Part shown: one piece after another, positions 1 through 4,957 of the stretch
Layout of the letters: every line of letters starts with the position of its first letter
How positions within the stretch are numbered: the stretch's first letter is position 1
DNA from: Chloroflexota bacterium
GTDB lineage: Bacteria; Chloroflexota; Dehalococcoidia; Plut-88900
NCBI GenBank assembly: GCA_022566235.1
Contig: JADFJI010000181.1
Span: 1-5,337, forward strand
DNA: 5,337 nt
Reading direction: 5' to 3'
Position numbers and translations under genes: made by a program
The notes under the pieces: model-generated
Told to the model about the DNA's origin: nothing
Database searches by the model: none
The model's input: the letters and a program-made list of their open reading frames with translations, nothing else

Positions 1-303
1 CCGCTCGTGGGGATCGCAGGCCGCGGGATTCATGGCCCGACCCTCTTCCCATGTGACCGAGGGGTTTTCGTAGATGTTCTTCCTCCTCCACTCCTGGCTC
101 TTGCCGATGGTAGCCAGGTTAGCGGCGGTGCCTTTGGCGAAAAACGGGTCCCCTTTCCCCTCTGAGAACCACTGCTCCAGGCCGTTCTCATCCTTCCCCA
201 TATACATGGCCATGTCACGGTACCGGGGCTCTATGTTCTCGACCCACAGGTTCGAGGGCTCAAGGATGTGGCCATCCACATCGACAAGTACAGTCTCCAC
301 CAT
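1..303 (-). CDS. Amidohydrolase family protein (ACMSD-type TIM barrel), N-terminal part
   Basis: The reading frame is open for exactly 101 codons from the ATG at 303 down to the window edge, so the C-terminal part lies outside. The N-terminus reads VETVLVDVDGHILEPSNLW. Its D8-x-D10-G-H12-x-x-E15-P16 pattern is the first-strand metal-binding signature of amidohydrolase_2 (ACMSD-like) enzymes, in a variant where Asp-x-His replaces His-x-His. Family members are metal-dependent hydrolases or decarboxylases acting on small, often aromatic, carboxylates; the substrate here cannot be told. The start is well supported: AGGAGG lies 9 bases upstream, and a TATAAT box lies about 43 bases upstream of the ATG. 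The gene is transcribed divergently from the lipoprotein gene, 390 bases away. The family call is fairly safe; the reaction is unknown, and the downstream metal ligands and catalytic Asp are not visible. Confidence 0.85.
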   Translation of the reverse strand, partial: MVETVLVDVDGHILEPSNLWVENIEPRYRDMAMYMGKDENGLEQWFSEGKGDPFFAKGTAANLATIGKSQEWRRKNIYENPSVTWEEGRAMNPAACDPHER

Positions 304-312
304 TTTCGTTTT

Positions 313-318
313 CCTCCT
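313..318 (-). promoter_or_regulatory. Strong Shine-Dalgarno of the amidohydrolase gene
   Basis: The minus strand reads AGGAGG, ending 9 bases before the ATG at 303. It fixes the start of the truncated amidohydrolase gene. Confidence 0.8.
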
Positions 319-329
319 GCTGAGCTCGC

Positions 330-470
330 ATGATCTACGGCCCAGATTATACCCCGCGTCGAAGGCATAGGAAGAAGTCTCCCCGTTTTGCGCTTTCCAT
401 CGATGATCCATATTGCGAGGTCATCAAGATCGAATACCTACAGATGGGCGGAGGCCCTGCTGCCGACTGA
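330..470 (+). CDS. Doubtful 46-codon open frame, possible remnant
   Basis: An ATG at 330 opens 46 codons ending in TGA at 468-470, with the internal stretch SIDDPYCEVIKIEYLQMGGG. The same frame then stays open for 17 further codons to TAA at 522-524. There is no Shine-Dalgarno, and the frame begins inside the leader of the divergent amidohydrolase gene, so chance is the likeliest explanation. A decayed gene fragment is the alternative. I do not recognise a family. Confidence 0.12.
   Translation: MIYGPDYTPRRRHRKKSPRFALSIDDPYCEVIKIEYLQMGGGPAAD
346..373 (-). promoter_or_regulatory. Candidate sigma70-type promoter of the amidohydrolase gene
   Basis: A perfect TATAAT lies on the minus strand at 351-346. 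A weak -35 candidate, TTCCTA (373-368, three of six consensus bases), sits 16 bases upstream of it. Transcription would begin near 339-340 and leave a leader of about 36 bases that carries the AGGAGG ribosome site. The -10 box is convincing; the -35 is poor, so an activator may be needed. Confidence 0.5.
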
Positions 471-557
471 GTTCCCCTGCGTCTAGCCATTGAAAGGCGG
501 ACCAACTATGTCGTCGTGAGATAAACCTGTGTTCGTGCGGAATGTAATCGAAAAGTA

Positions 558-571
558 GGTAAACGTTTACC
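558..571. promoter_or_regulatory. Perfect 14-bp palindrome, LacI-family operator type
   Basis: The sequence GGTAAACGTTTACC is identical to its own reverse complement, with the axis between 564 and 565. A central CG flanked by AAA/TTT arms (xxTAAACGTTTAxx) is the usual form of LacI/GalR-family operators and of cre-like sites. It lies 123 bases before the lipoprotein ATG and about 255 bases before the amidohydrolase ATG, so it could serve either gene. A weak -10-like TGTAAT at 543-548 would place the palindrome just after a start site near 555, but no good -35 accompanies it. No LacI-type regulator is encoded in the window. Confidence 0.55.
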
Positions 572-606
572 AATAGGCGCCGTAAAAGCTAAGTGGAGGA
601 CATCTA

Positions 607-644
607 GGGAGAGTCGTAAGGGCCAGAAGCTGGGCAACTCTCCC
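607..644. repeat. Compound inverted repeat (hairpin) upstream of the lipoprotein promoter
   Basis: The arms GGGAGAGT (607-614) and ACTCTCCC (637-644) pair perfectly over 8 bp. Inside the 22-base loop, CCAG (623-626) and CTGG (630-633) form a second, inner stem around AAG. There is no T-run after either side, so it does not look like a rho-independent terminator. It lies upstream of the best lipoprotein promoter and would be transcribed only from a start further upstream. It could be a protein-binding site or a leader structure; its role is unknown. Confidence 0.4.
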
Positions 645-658
645 CGGATTTGTATAGC

Positions 659-686
659 TTGCTTCCACAAAGCGAGTCTCTATAAT
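659..686 (+). promoter_or_regulatory. Candidate promoter of the lipoprotein gene, giving a leaderless mRNA
   Basis: A perfect TATAAT (681-686) has TTGCTT (659-664) 16 bases upstream as the -35. The start codon ATG begins at 694, only 7 bases after the -10 box, which is where transcription itself should begin. No Shine-Dalgarno sequence is visible before the ATG. Both facts agree with a leaderless, or nearly leaderless, transcript. Confidence 0.6.
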
Positions 687-693
687 TATCGGC

Positions 694-2436
694 ATGCGGA
701 CAGGCTCATTGTGGCCCTTGATATTGATAGTAGGTGCTTTGCTGGTGGCAAGCTGTGGAGGCGGTGCTAAAGAAATGGCTACGCCGACGGCCACAGATAC
801 AGATGTGACACCGGCTATACCTACCACAGCACCCCTCATCTCTACACCCACTGCGACGCCGGCGCAGCCGACGCCCGTTTTGACGCCGGAGCCCACGTCC
901 ACAACGGCTCCAACGGAAACTTCGGAGGCCCAGGGCTCCATCGCTGGTCTCTGGGAAGGGGTGGAGGTGTGGAGCGGGCGCGAGTTTGAACTGATCGTGG
1001 AATTTGTGTTTGACGGCCTCCAGGCGTTCAGGATCTTCGGTCGCGAACGAATTGTCCTGACCAACGTCAGTTTCGACCCTCCTACAGTACACTTTGAAAT
1101 TAGCACAGATGGGGAGATCGGTGTAACGTACGATGGTGAGCTCAGGGGGGATACGATTACTGGGGAAGCGAGTGAATTCTGGGGGTTCGCCACGTTTACC
1201 TTGAGACGCGTAGGGACCCAGGGGGAAGTGGTGACGTCGGAGCCCGGTCTCTCGGAGGCCGAACAACAGATCGTCGGCCACTGGGAAGGTGCGGAGTCGT
1301 GGCCTGAGGGAGAGGTGGAAATCATCGTAGACTTTGCAATTGAGCGCGAACGCCTCGTGGGATTGATAACCGCTCCCCAGCATGGGGCTAGTCGTGTCCT
1401 AGTGAATCTCCGTGTCGATTTTGCAACGGTGCATTTTGAGCCCGGGGGGACAGGGCAGGGTCGATTTGATCGCATCTATGACGGGGATATCGTTGGAGAT
1501 ACGATTTCTGGAGAATCTGTGCGATCTGGGGAATCTGCCCTGTTTACCTTGAAACGCGTAGAGGCCCAAGGGGAGGTTGTGGTGTTGGAGCCCGGCCTCA
1601 ACGTGGTCACCCTCGACCATGACGGACGGGTCCGACGGCTACTGGTCCAACTGCCGGACGCTTTCCAGCCAGACGTAGCCTATCCAGTCGTGTTCTGGTT
1701 CCACGGACGTAACTCGACCAGTGACGGAATACTCGAACCCAAAGCTGGGAGTGATCTCCTTAGGTTGGTCAACACGGAAGGCTTCGTCGGGGTTTTTCCT
1801 GACGCCTTTGGGCCGGCGTGGAACAACTGCTTTGATACCCCACAGCGCTGTGAAGAGTTCAGGGCAGAACTGAGGGATATAGGTTTCTTTTTCACGACGG
1901 CCGACGACGTAGGGTTTACCGAGGCCATACTGGACTGGCTTGCAATGCGGGTCACGTTGGACGAAGCCAGGGTCTACGCCACCGGGTGGTCCAGCGGTGC
2001 CGCTATGGTTCAGGGACTGGCGCTGTTTTCCGATCGTTTCGCGGCGATCGCACCGATCGGCGGGGGAGGATTTATGGGAGGTCAAACTATCCCCAAGTTT
2101 CCCCCGCTGTCCGTAATCCAGGTTTGGGGTGAACGAGATGCAGGGTACGAGGCCGTCACGGAACTTGGCGTAGTTGGACTGTCTGCCCTGGACACCAACG
2201 CATTATGGGCCCAGCACAACGGGTGCAGCGGCACGCCTGAAGTCGATACGAGCCAGCCCGGCATCACGACCTACCGATATACCGACTGTGACGATTCCCG
2301 GGAGGTCTTGCTCTACGCCGTGCGCGAGGGTCAGCACTGGCCTGGTCGGGCCGTCGATGGGCAACCGGTGGACCCACCAGGCGACATATTCGAGCTGATC
2401 TGGGACTTCTTCGAGAGAAACGCTCGGCCCCGCTGA
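694..2436 (+). CDS. Secreted lipoprotein esterase: two tandem beta modules plus LpqC/PHB-depolymerase-type hydrolase
   Basis: This 580-residue protein starts with a lipoprotein signal peptide: MRTG, a hydrophobic stretch, then the lipobox VASC with Cys21 as the lipid anchor. Residues about 28-77 form a Thr/Pro-rich linker. Two copies of a beta-rich module follow (about 82-186 and 191-302). Residues 303-576 match the LpqC/polyhydroxybutyrate-depolymerase esterases (COG3509 type): oxyanion region FHG (336-338), nucleophile elbow G-W-S433-S-G, likely acid Asp482 in GERDAGY, and likely His548 in EGQHWPG. Cys379/386 and Cys511/532 may form disulfides, fitting an exported protein. Such enzymes cleave ester bonds in polyesters or feruloyl-type esters; the substrate here is unknown. 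The gene stands alone, with its own promoter and a hairpin at its stop. The ATG at 694 is chosen because it opens the signal peptide directly. Confidence 0.85.
   Translation: MRTGSLWPLILIVGALLVASCGGGAKEMATPTATDTDVTPAIPTTAPLISTPTATPAQPTPVLTPEPTSTTAPTETSEAQGSIAGLWEGVEVWSGREFELIVEFVFDGLQAFRIFGRERIVLTNVSFDPPTVHFEISTDGEIGVTYDGELRGDTITGEASEFWGFATFTLRRVGTQGEVVTSEPGLSEAEQQIVGHWEGAESWPEGEVEIIVDFAIERERLVGLITAPQHGASRVLVNLRVDFATVHFEPGGTGQGRFDRIYDGDIVGDTISGESVRSGESALFTLKRVEAQGEVVVLEPGLNVVTLDHDGRVRRLLVQLPDAFQPDVAYPVVFWFHGRNSTSDGILEPKAGSDLLRLVNTEGFVGVFPDAFGPAWNNCFDTPQRCEEFRAELRDIGFFFTTADDVGFTEAILDWLAMRVTLDEARVYATGWSSGAAMVQGLALFSDRFAAIAPIGGGGFMGGQTIPKFPPLSVIQVWGERDAGYEAVTELGVVGLSALDTNALWAQHNGCSGTPEVDTSQPGITTYRYTDCDDSREVLLYAVREGQHWPGRAVDGQPVDPPGDIFELIWDFFERNARPR
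937..1251 (+). repeat. Internal module, copy 1 (residues 82-186)
   Basis: Copy 1 begins SIAGLWEGVEVW and ends with FTLRRV-x-x-QGEVV-x-x-EPGL. Shared anchors with copy 2 are G-x-WEG, TVHFE, YDG-x-x-x-GDTI-x-GE, FTL(R/K)RV and QGEVV-x-x-EPGL. The module resembles the small G-x-W-x-G beta-barrel units often found ahead of alpha/beta hydrolases, where the chain ends in an x-L-x-R strand; that resemblance is recalled, not computed. Confidence 0.7.
1264..1599 (+). repeat. Internal module, copy 2 (residues 191-302)
   Basis: Copy 2 runs from QQIVGHWEG to VVVLEPGL, directly before the hydrolase domain. It is offset from copy 1 by 110 residues at the WEG motif and by 116 at the FTL motif, so it has about six extra residues in the middle. 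DNA similarity is still visible: the 20 bases at 1542-1561 match 1194-1213 at 19 positions. This points to an in-gene tandem duplication. Confidence 0.7.
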
Positions 2437-2446
2437 AAAGGGGCCG
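2425..2446 (+). terminator. Hairpin overlapping the lipoprotein stop codon, possible terminator
   Basis: The arms CGGCCCC (2425-2431) and GGGGCCG (2440-2446) pair over 7 bp around the loop GCTGAAAA, which contains the TGA stop. The stem is GC-rich, but only CGTTG follows rather than a T-run. It may therefore be a weak terminator or a 3'-end stabiliser rather than a full rho-independent terminator. Confidence 0.4.
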
Positions 2447-2559
2447 CGTTGAATGACCGGGCCTGCGGCTTCTATAGCAAGGGCGTTTTCTCGGTGTTCC
2501 CCTGGTAAGGCTGCCCTATTTCTCAATAAGCCCCATGGCCCCTGGCCCGGGCTGTTTCC

Positions 2560-2588
2560 TGTACAATCAACCGACGCGGAGTTAGAAT
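2560..2588 (+). promoter_or_regulatory. Candidate promoter of the moaA-EVE-LON cluster
   Basis: TGTACA (2560-2565, four of six -35 consensus bases) is followed after 17 bases by TAGAAT (2583-2588, five of six -10 consensus bases). Transcription would start near 2595, giving a leader of about 38 bases before the ATG at 2633. A rival -10, TACAAT at 2562-2567, has no usable -35. Confidence 0.4.
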
Positions 2589-2632
2589 AATTCAGGCGTC
2601 CGGCTTGAGATAACCAGCCTCATCAGGCACAT

Positions 2633-3673
2633 ATGAAGAGCACCGTACCCGAACAGTCCGAGTCCCCGCTTCTGGATGTCTTTGGCAGGCCCCTGAGGGA
2701 CCTTCGCATATCGGTCACCGACAAGTGCAACTTCCGGTGTCCTTTCTGCATGCCTGCCGAGGTATTCGGCGAGAGGTATCGCTTCCTGCCCAGAGCAGAG
2801 CTCCTTACCTTCGAGGAGATAAGCCGGCTTGCGAGGTTGTTCGTGGGGCTGGGGGTACGCAAGATCAGGCTCACCGGGGGCGAGCCGTTGCTGCGAGGCC
2901 AGCTAGAGGTGCTGGTGGAGCAGCTGGCCTCCATCCCAGGGCTGGAGGACCTGGCCCTGACTACCAACGGCTACCTGCTGGCCAAGCAGGCCCAGGCCCT
3001 GAAAAAGGCGGGCCTGATGCGTGTCACCGTCAGCCTCCATACCCTGGATGAGGAGGTCTTCGGAGGCATGAACGGGAGGGGCTTCGGGACAAAGAAGGTG
3101 CTCGATGGGATTCAAAAGGCCGCCGAGGTTGGCCTGGGGCCAATCAAGGTGAATGCGGTGGTGCAGAAGGGGGTCAACGACCACACAATCGTCGACCTAT
3201 CCAGGTACGTGAAGGAGATGGGGCACATCCTGCGGTTCATCGAGTTCATGGATGTGGGAAACCTGAACCAGTGGCAATGGGACCAGGTGGTCACCGCTGA
3301 TGAGATCATCAAGGCCATAGGCGAGGAGATGCCCCTGGAGCCGGTAGATCAAGACTACCGGGGTGAGGTTGCCAGCCGGTACAGGTACCTGGACGGGGGC
3401 GGCGAGGTGGGGGTGATCGCCTCGGTAAGCAAGCCCTTCTGCGGAGATTGCACCCGGGCCCGGCTCTCCGCCAAGGGAGAGGTCTATACCTGCCTCTTCG
3501 CATCCCAGGGCCACGACCTCCGGGAGGCGCTGAGGGCCGGGGCCTCAGACCAGGACCTGACTGATATAATCATCGACATATGGAGCAGGCGGACTGACCG
3601 CTACTCCGAGGAACGGGCCTCGGCGGCCGGCCCTGGGCCCAAGAAAGTGGAGATGTACCAGATCGGCGGGTAG
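2633..3673 (+). CDS. moaA: GTP 3',8-cyclase MoaA (radical SAM, molybdenum cofactor step 1)
   Basis: MoaA turns GTP into 3',8-cyclo-7,8-dihydro-GTP, the first step of molybdopterin synthesis in the cytoplasm. At 346 residues it has the usual family length, with the full set of hallmarks. The radical SAM cluster is C32-NFR-C36-PF-C39. TGGEP at 81-85 is the SAM-binding motif. The C-terminal substrate-side Fe4S4 site is C270-GD-C273 and C287 (C-x2-C-x13-C), with Arg275 and Arg277 placed as in GTP-binding members. The protein ends in the conserved Gly-Gly tail (IGG). One oddity is His136 in VSLHTLD, where most MoaA proteins have Asp (SLDTLD or SLDSLD). The ATG is the only good start: an in-frame TGA lies at 2606-2608, and a weak CAGG precedes it. 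No other moa or moe gene is in the window. It probably heads a transcript with the EVE and LON genes. Confidence 0.92.
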   Translation: MKSTVPEQSESPLLDVFGRPLRDLRISVTDKCNFRCPFCMPAEVFGERYRFLPRAELLTFEEISRLARLFVGLGVRKIRLTGGEPLLRGQLEVLVEQLASIPGLEDLALTTNGYLLAKQAQALKKAGLMRVTVSLHTLDEEVFGGMNGRGFGTKKVLDGIQKAAEVGLGPIKVNAVVQKGVNDHTIVDLSRYVKEMGHILRFIEFMDVGNLNQWQWDQVVTADEIIKAIGEEMPLEPVDQDYRGEVASRYRYLDGGGEVGVIASVSKPFCGDCTRARLSAKGEVYTCLFASQGHDLREALRAGASDQDLTDIIIDIWSRRTDRYSEERASAAGPGPKKVEMYQIGG

Positions 3674-3687
3674 ACCGGCACCGGTCT
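3672..3687 (+). repeat. Hairpin spanning the moaA stop codon in the moaA-EVE gap
   Basis: The arms AGACCGG (3672-3678) and CCGGTCT (3681-3687) are perfect inverted copies separated by CA. A real RNA hairpin would open to a 4-base GCAC loop with 6 bp. It starts within the TAG stop and ends 10 bases before the next ribosome site. There is no T-run, so it is more likely to tune the ratio of MoaA to downstream products, or mRNA stability, than to terminate. Confidence 0.45.
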
Positions 3688-3697
3688 GCCCGGCCAC

Positions 3698-3705
3698 GGA
3701 GGTGA
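3698..3705 (+). promoter_or_regulatory. Strong Shine-Dalgarno of the EVE gene
   Basis: GGAGGTGA, a near-full anti-16S match, ends 7 bases before the ATG at 3713. It is much stronger than the site before moaA, which suggests that the EVE protein is translated independently and well. Confidence 0.8.
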
Positions 3706-3712
3706 CCCCAAC

Positions 3713-4186
3713 ATGCCAGCCAATTACTGGATGATAGTCGGCTCGGCGGAGAACTTCGAGATATCCAGGGCCAGGGGTTTCCTGATCCAGGGCATCAAGA
3801 GTCGGCACCGCAAGAAGGCGGAGAGGATGGAGCCGGGGGACAGAGTGCTTTACTACCTCACCGGGGTACAGCAGTTCGGGGGCACAGCGAGCATAACTTC
3901 CGGGTACTTCGAAGACAACGAGCCTATCTGGGTAGGCAAGAAAAAGGGGGAGGAGTACCCATTCCGGTTCGGGATAAAGCCGGACGTGATCCTGGAGCCG
4001 GGAACCTACCTGGATGCGAAGGAGATAGTGCCTCACCTGGACTACGTAAAGCGATGGCCCGCAGAGCACTGGCATTTGGCCTTTCAGGGCAACGTGCACC
4101 TCTTCTCGGAGAAAGACTTCAGCTTCGTAGAAAGCCGGCTGCTGGTCCGTAGGTCGGAACAGCCGGCCCCAGCCCCCTCCTCATAG
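3713..4186 (+). CDS. EVE domain-containing protein (UPF0310 family)
   Basis: This 157-residue protein is almost entirely one EVE domain (PF01878, PUA-like fold). Visible family marks, in order, are YWMIVGSAENFEI at 5-17, GIKSRHRKKAERMEPGDRVLYYL at 27-49, a central G-x-A-x-I strand, EYPFRFGIKPDVIL at 81-94, and the closing HLAFQGNVHLFSEKDFSFVESRLL at 121-144. This order matches the archaeal PH1033-type UPF0310 proteins. The last dozen residues are a Pro/Ser tail outside the domain. EVE domains bind modified bases in DNA or RNA through a pocket; some act in RNA modification, others as specificity modules in restriction. No nuclease domain is fused here, so a stand-alone nucleic-acid reader is the best guess. 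The start is fixed by GGAGGTGA. The gene lies 39 bases after moaA and 9 before the LON gene. Confidence 0.88.
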   Translation: MPANYWMIVGSAENFEISRARGFLIQGIKSRHRKKAERMEPGDRVLYYLTGVQQFGGTASITSGYFEDNEPIWVGKKKGEEYPFRFGIKPDVILEPGTYLDAKEIVPHLDYVKRWPAEHWHLAFQGNVHLFSEKDFSFVESRLLVRRSEQPAPAPSS

Positions 4187-4189
4187 AGG
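4185..4189 (+). promoter_or_regulatory. Shine-Dalgarno of the LON gene, overlapping the EVE stop
   Basis: AGAGG shares its first two bases with the TAG stop of the EVE gene and ends 6 bases before the ATG at 4196. This overlap suggests translational coupling of the LON gene to the EVE gene. Confidence 0.6.
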
Positions 4190-4195
4190 CGACCT

Positions 4196-4891
4196 ATGAC
4201 CACTCCCCCGTCCCGGGAGCTTCCCCTGTTCCCTCTGAACCTAGTGCTGTTCCCCGGAATGGTCCTGCCCCTCAGGATATTCGAGGAGCGCTACAAGCTG
4301 ATGATGAAGGACTGCCTGGAGGGGGACCGCTCCTTCGGCGTGGTCCTCATCAAGTCGGGGAAAGAGGTCGGGGGCCCTGCCTTGCCCTTCGATGTGGGGA
4401 CCCGGGCCAAGATCCTCGATGTGGTTCCCCAGGGTGAGGGGAGGATGAGCCTGACTGCGGTGGGGATGGAGGTCTTCAGGATACTGGAAGTGACCCGGCA
4501 GACCCCATACGTCGTCGGCCAGGTGGAGTACCTGGAGAGGGAGGGGTCGATACCCGAGGAGGAGTCGGGGCTGGCGGCCCGGGTTCGGGGCCATTTCCAG
4601 ACCTACGCTTCTCTGCTATCGGCCCTGATGGGTGACGAGTCCAGGGAGCTGAAGCTGGAGGGCGACCCCGAGAAGCTTTCATACATGGTGGCCTCGATCC
4701 TGAGGACGGGGATGAGAAGGAAGCAGGAACTGCTGGAGACCCCATCGGCGGAGGACCGGCTCAAGGAGGAGCTGCAAATTCTCCAGGAGGAGAACCTGAC
4801 CCTGGAGCTGTTCCTCGCACAGAAGAGGAAAGCCGAGGCCGAGGGGGATGAGGGCAAGGGCCGGGGCCAGCCCCGTTTCTCGCCTAACTAG
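4196..4891 (+). CDS. Stand-alone LON substrate-binding domain protein
   Basis: This 231-residue protein matches the N-terminal domain of Lon proteases (PF02190, PUA-like fold). The hallmark is ELPLFPLNLVLFPGMVLPLRIFEERYK at 8-34. It is followed by FGVVLIK at 47-53, a G-T-x-A-x-I strand at 68-73, and a SLTAVGMEVFRIL strand at 85-97. The second half (about 122-210) is helical, as in other stand-alone LON proteins, and ends in a charged, low-complexity Lys/Glu/Gly tail. There is no Walker motif and no Ser-Lys protease domain, so it is not Lon itself. Stand-alone LON proteins are widespread and mostly uncharacterised; in Lon the domain recognises substrates. A role in binding protein or nucleic acid is inference only. 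It lies 9 bases after the EVE stop, almost certainly in the same transcript, and faces the convergent TM2 gene. Confidence 0.88.
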   Translation: MTTPPSRELPLFPLNLVLFPGMVLPLRIFEERYKLMMKDCLEGDRSFGVVLIKSGKEVGGPALPFDVGTRAKILDVVPQGEGRMSLTAVGMEVFRILEVTRQTPYVVGQVEYLEREGSIPEEESGLAARVRGHFQTYASLLSALMGDESRELKLEGDPEKLSYMVASILRTGMRRKQELLETPSAEDRLKEELQILQEENLTLELFLAQKRKAEAEGDEGKGRGQPRFSPN

Positions 4892-4925
4892 CCTTTGGCC
4901 CTAGTCGGCTGGGCCTACGCCACAA

Positions 4926-4942
4926 GTCCCGAGTATCGGGAC
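4926..4942. repeat. Perfect hairpin between the convergent LON and TM2 genes
   Basis: The arms GTCCCGA (4926-4932) and TCGGGAC (4936-4942) pair over 7 bp with a GTA loop, flanked by CACAA and AAGCC. It begins 35 bases after the LON stop and is downstream of the TM2 gene on the other strand. No T-run follows on either strand. The compact shape and location suggest a dispersed intergenic (REP-like) element or a bidirectional 3'-end structure. Confidence 0.5.
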
Positions 4943-4957
4943 AAGCCGGGATTGGCA

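Larger units (their letters stand above)
304..693. other. Divergent intergenic region
   Basis: These 390 bases separate the minus-strand amidohydrolase from the plus-strand lipoprotein. They hold the minus-strand ribosome site and promoter (313-373), a short open frame of doubtful meaning (330-470), a perfect LacI-type palindrome (558-571), a compound inverted repeat (607-644) and the lipoprotein promoter (659-686). I see no RNA gene. The part from about 375 to 540 shows nothing recognisable apart from the doubtful frame. Confidence 0.7.

Noticed and set aside
74..370. Plus-strand open frame of 98 codons at the left end
   Set aside because: It is antisense to the amidohydrolase gene, which has a family signature, a strong ribosome site and a -10 box.
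468..470. TGA as a possible selenocysteine codon in the 330-524 frame
   Set aside because: There is no convincing stem-loop just after the TGA, no known selenoprotein motif, and no ribosome site for the frame.
567..1475. Long minus-strand open frame (302 codons) opposite the lipoprotein gene
   Set aside because: It is low in complexity (Ser/Arg/Pro/Val-rich), has no recognisable domain, and lies antisense to a gene with a clear signal peptide, repeats and catalytic motifs.
2044..2051. GCGATCGC, the HIP1 octamer frequent in cyanobacteria
   Set aside because: I noticed only this one copy, inside coding sequence; this is consistent with chance.
2562..2567. TACAAT as the -10 box of the moaA promoter
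   Set aside because: No -35-like hexamer lies 16-18 bases upstream; the TGTACA/TAGAAT pair slightly downstream fits better.
2633..3673. Radical SAM maturase (PqqE or sulfatase-maturase type) instead of MoaA
   Set aside because: The C-x2-C-x13-C second cluster, the R-x-R after it and the terminal Gly-Gly are specific to MoaA.
3545..4099. Minus-strand open frame of 184 codons over the end of moaA and the EVE gene
   Set aside because: It overlaps two well-supported plus-strand genes, shows no family motif, and is expected by chance at this GC content.
3713..4186. EVE protein as part of a restriction or defence system
   Set aside because: No nuclease, methyltransferase or helicase is fused or adjacent; the neighbours are moaA and a LON-domain gene.
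4196..4891. Full Lon protease
   Set aside because: Only the N-terminal LON domain is present; the AAA+ Walker motifs and the Ser-Lys protease domain are absent, and the gene stops normally.
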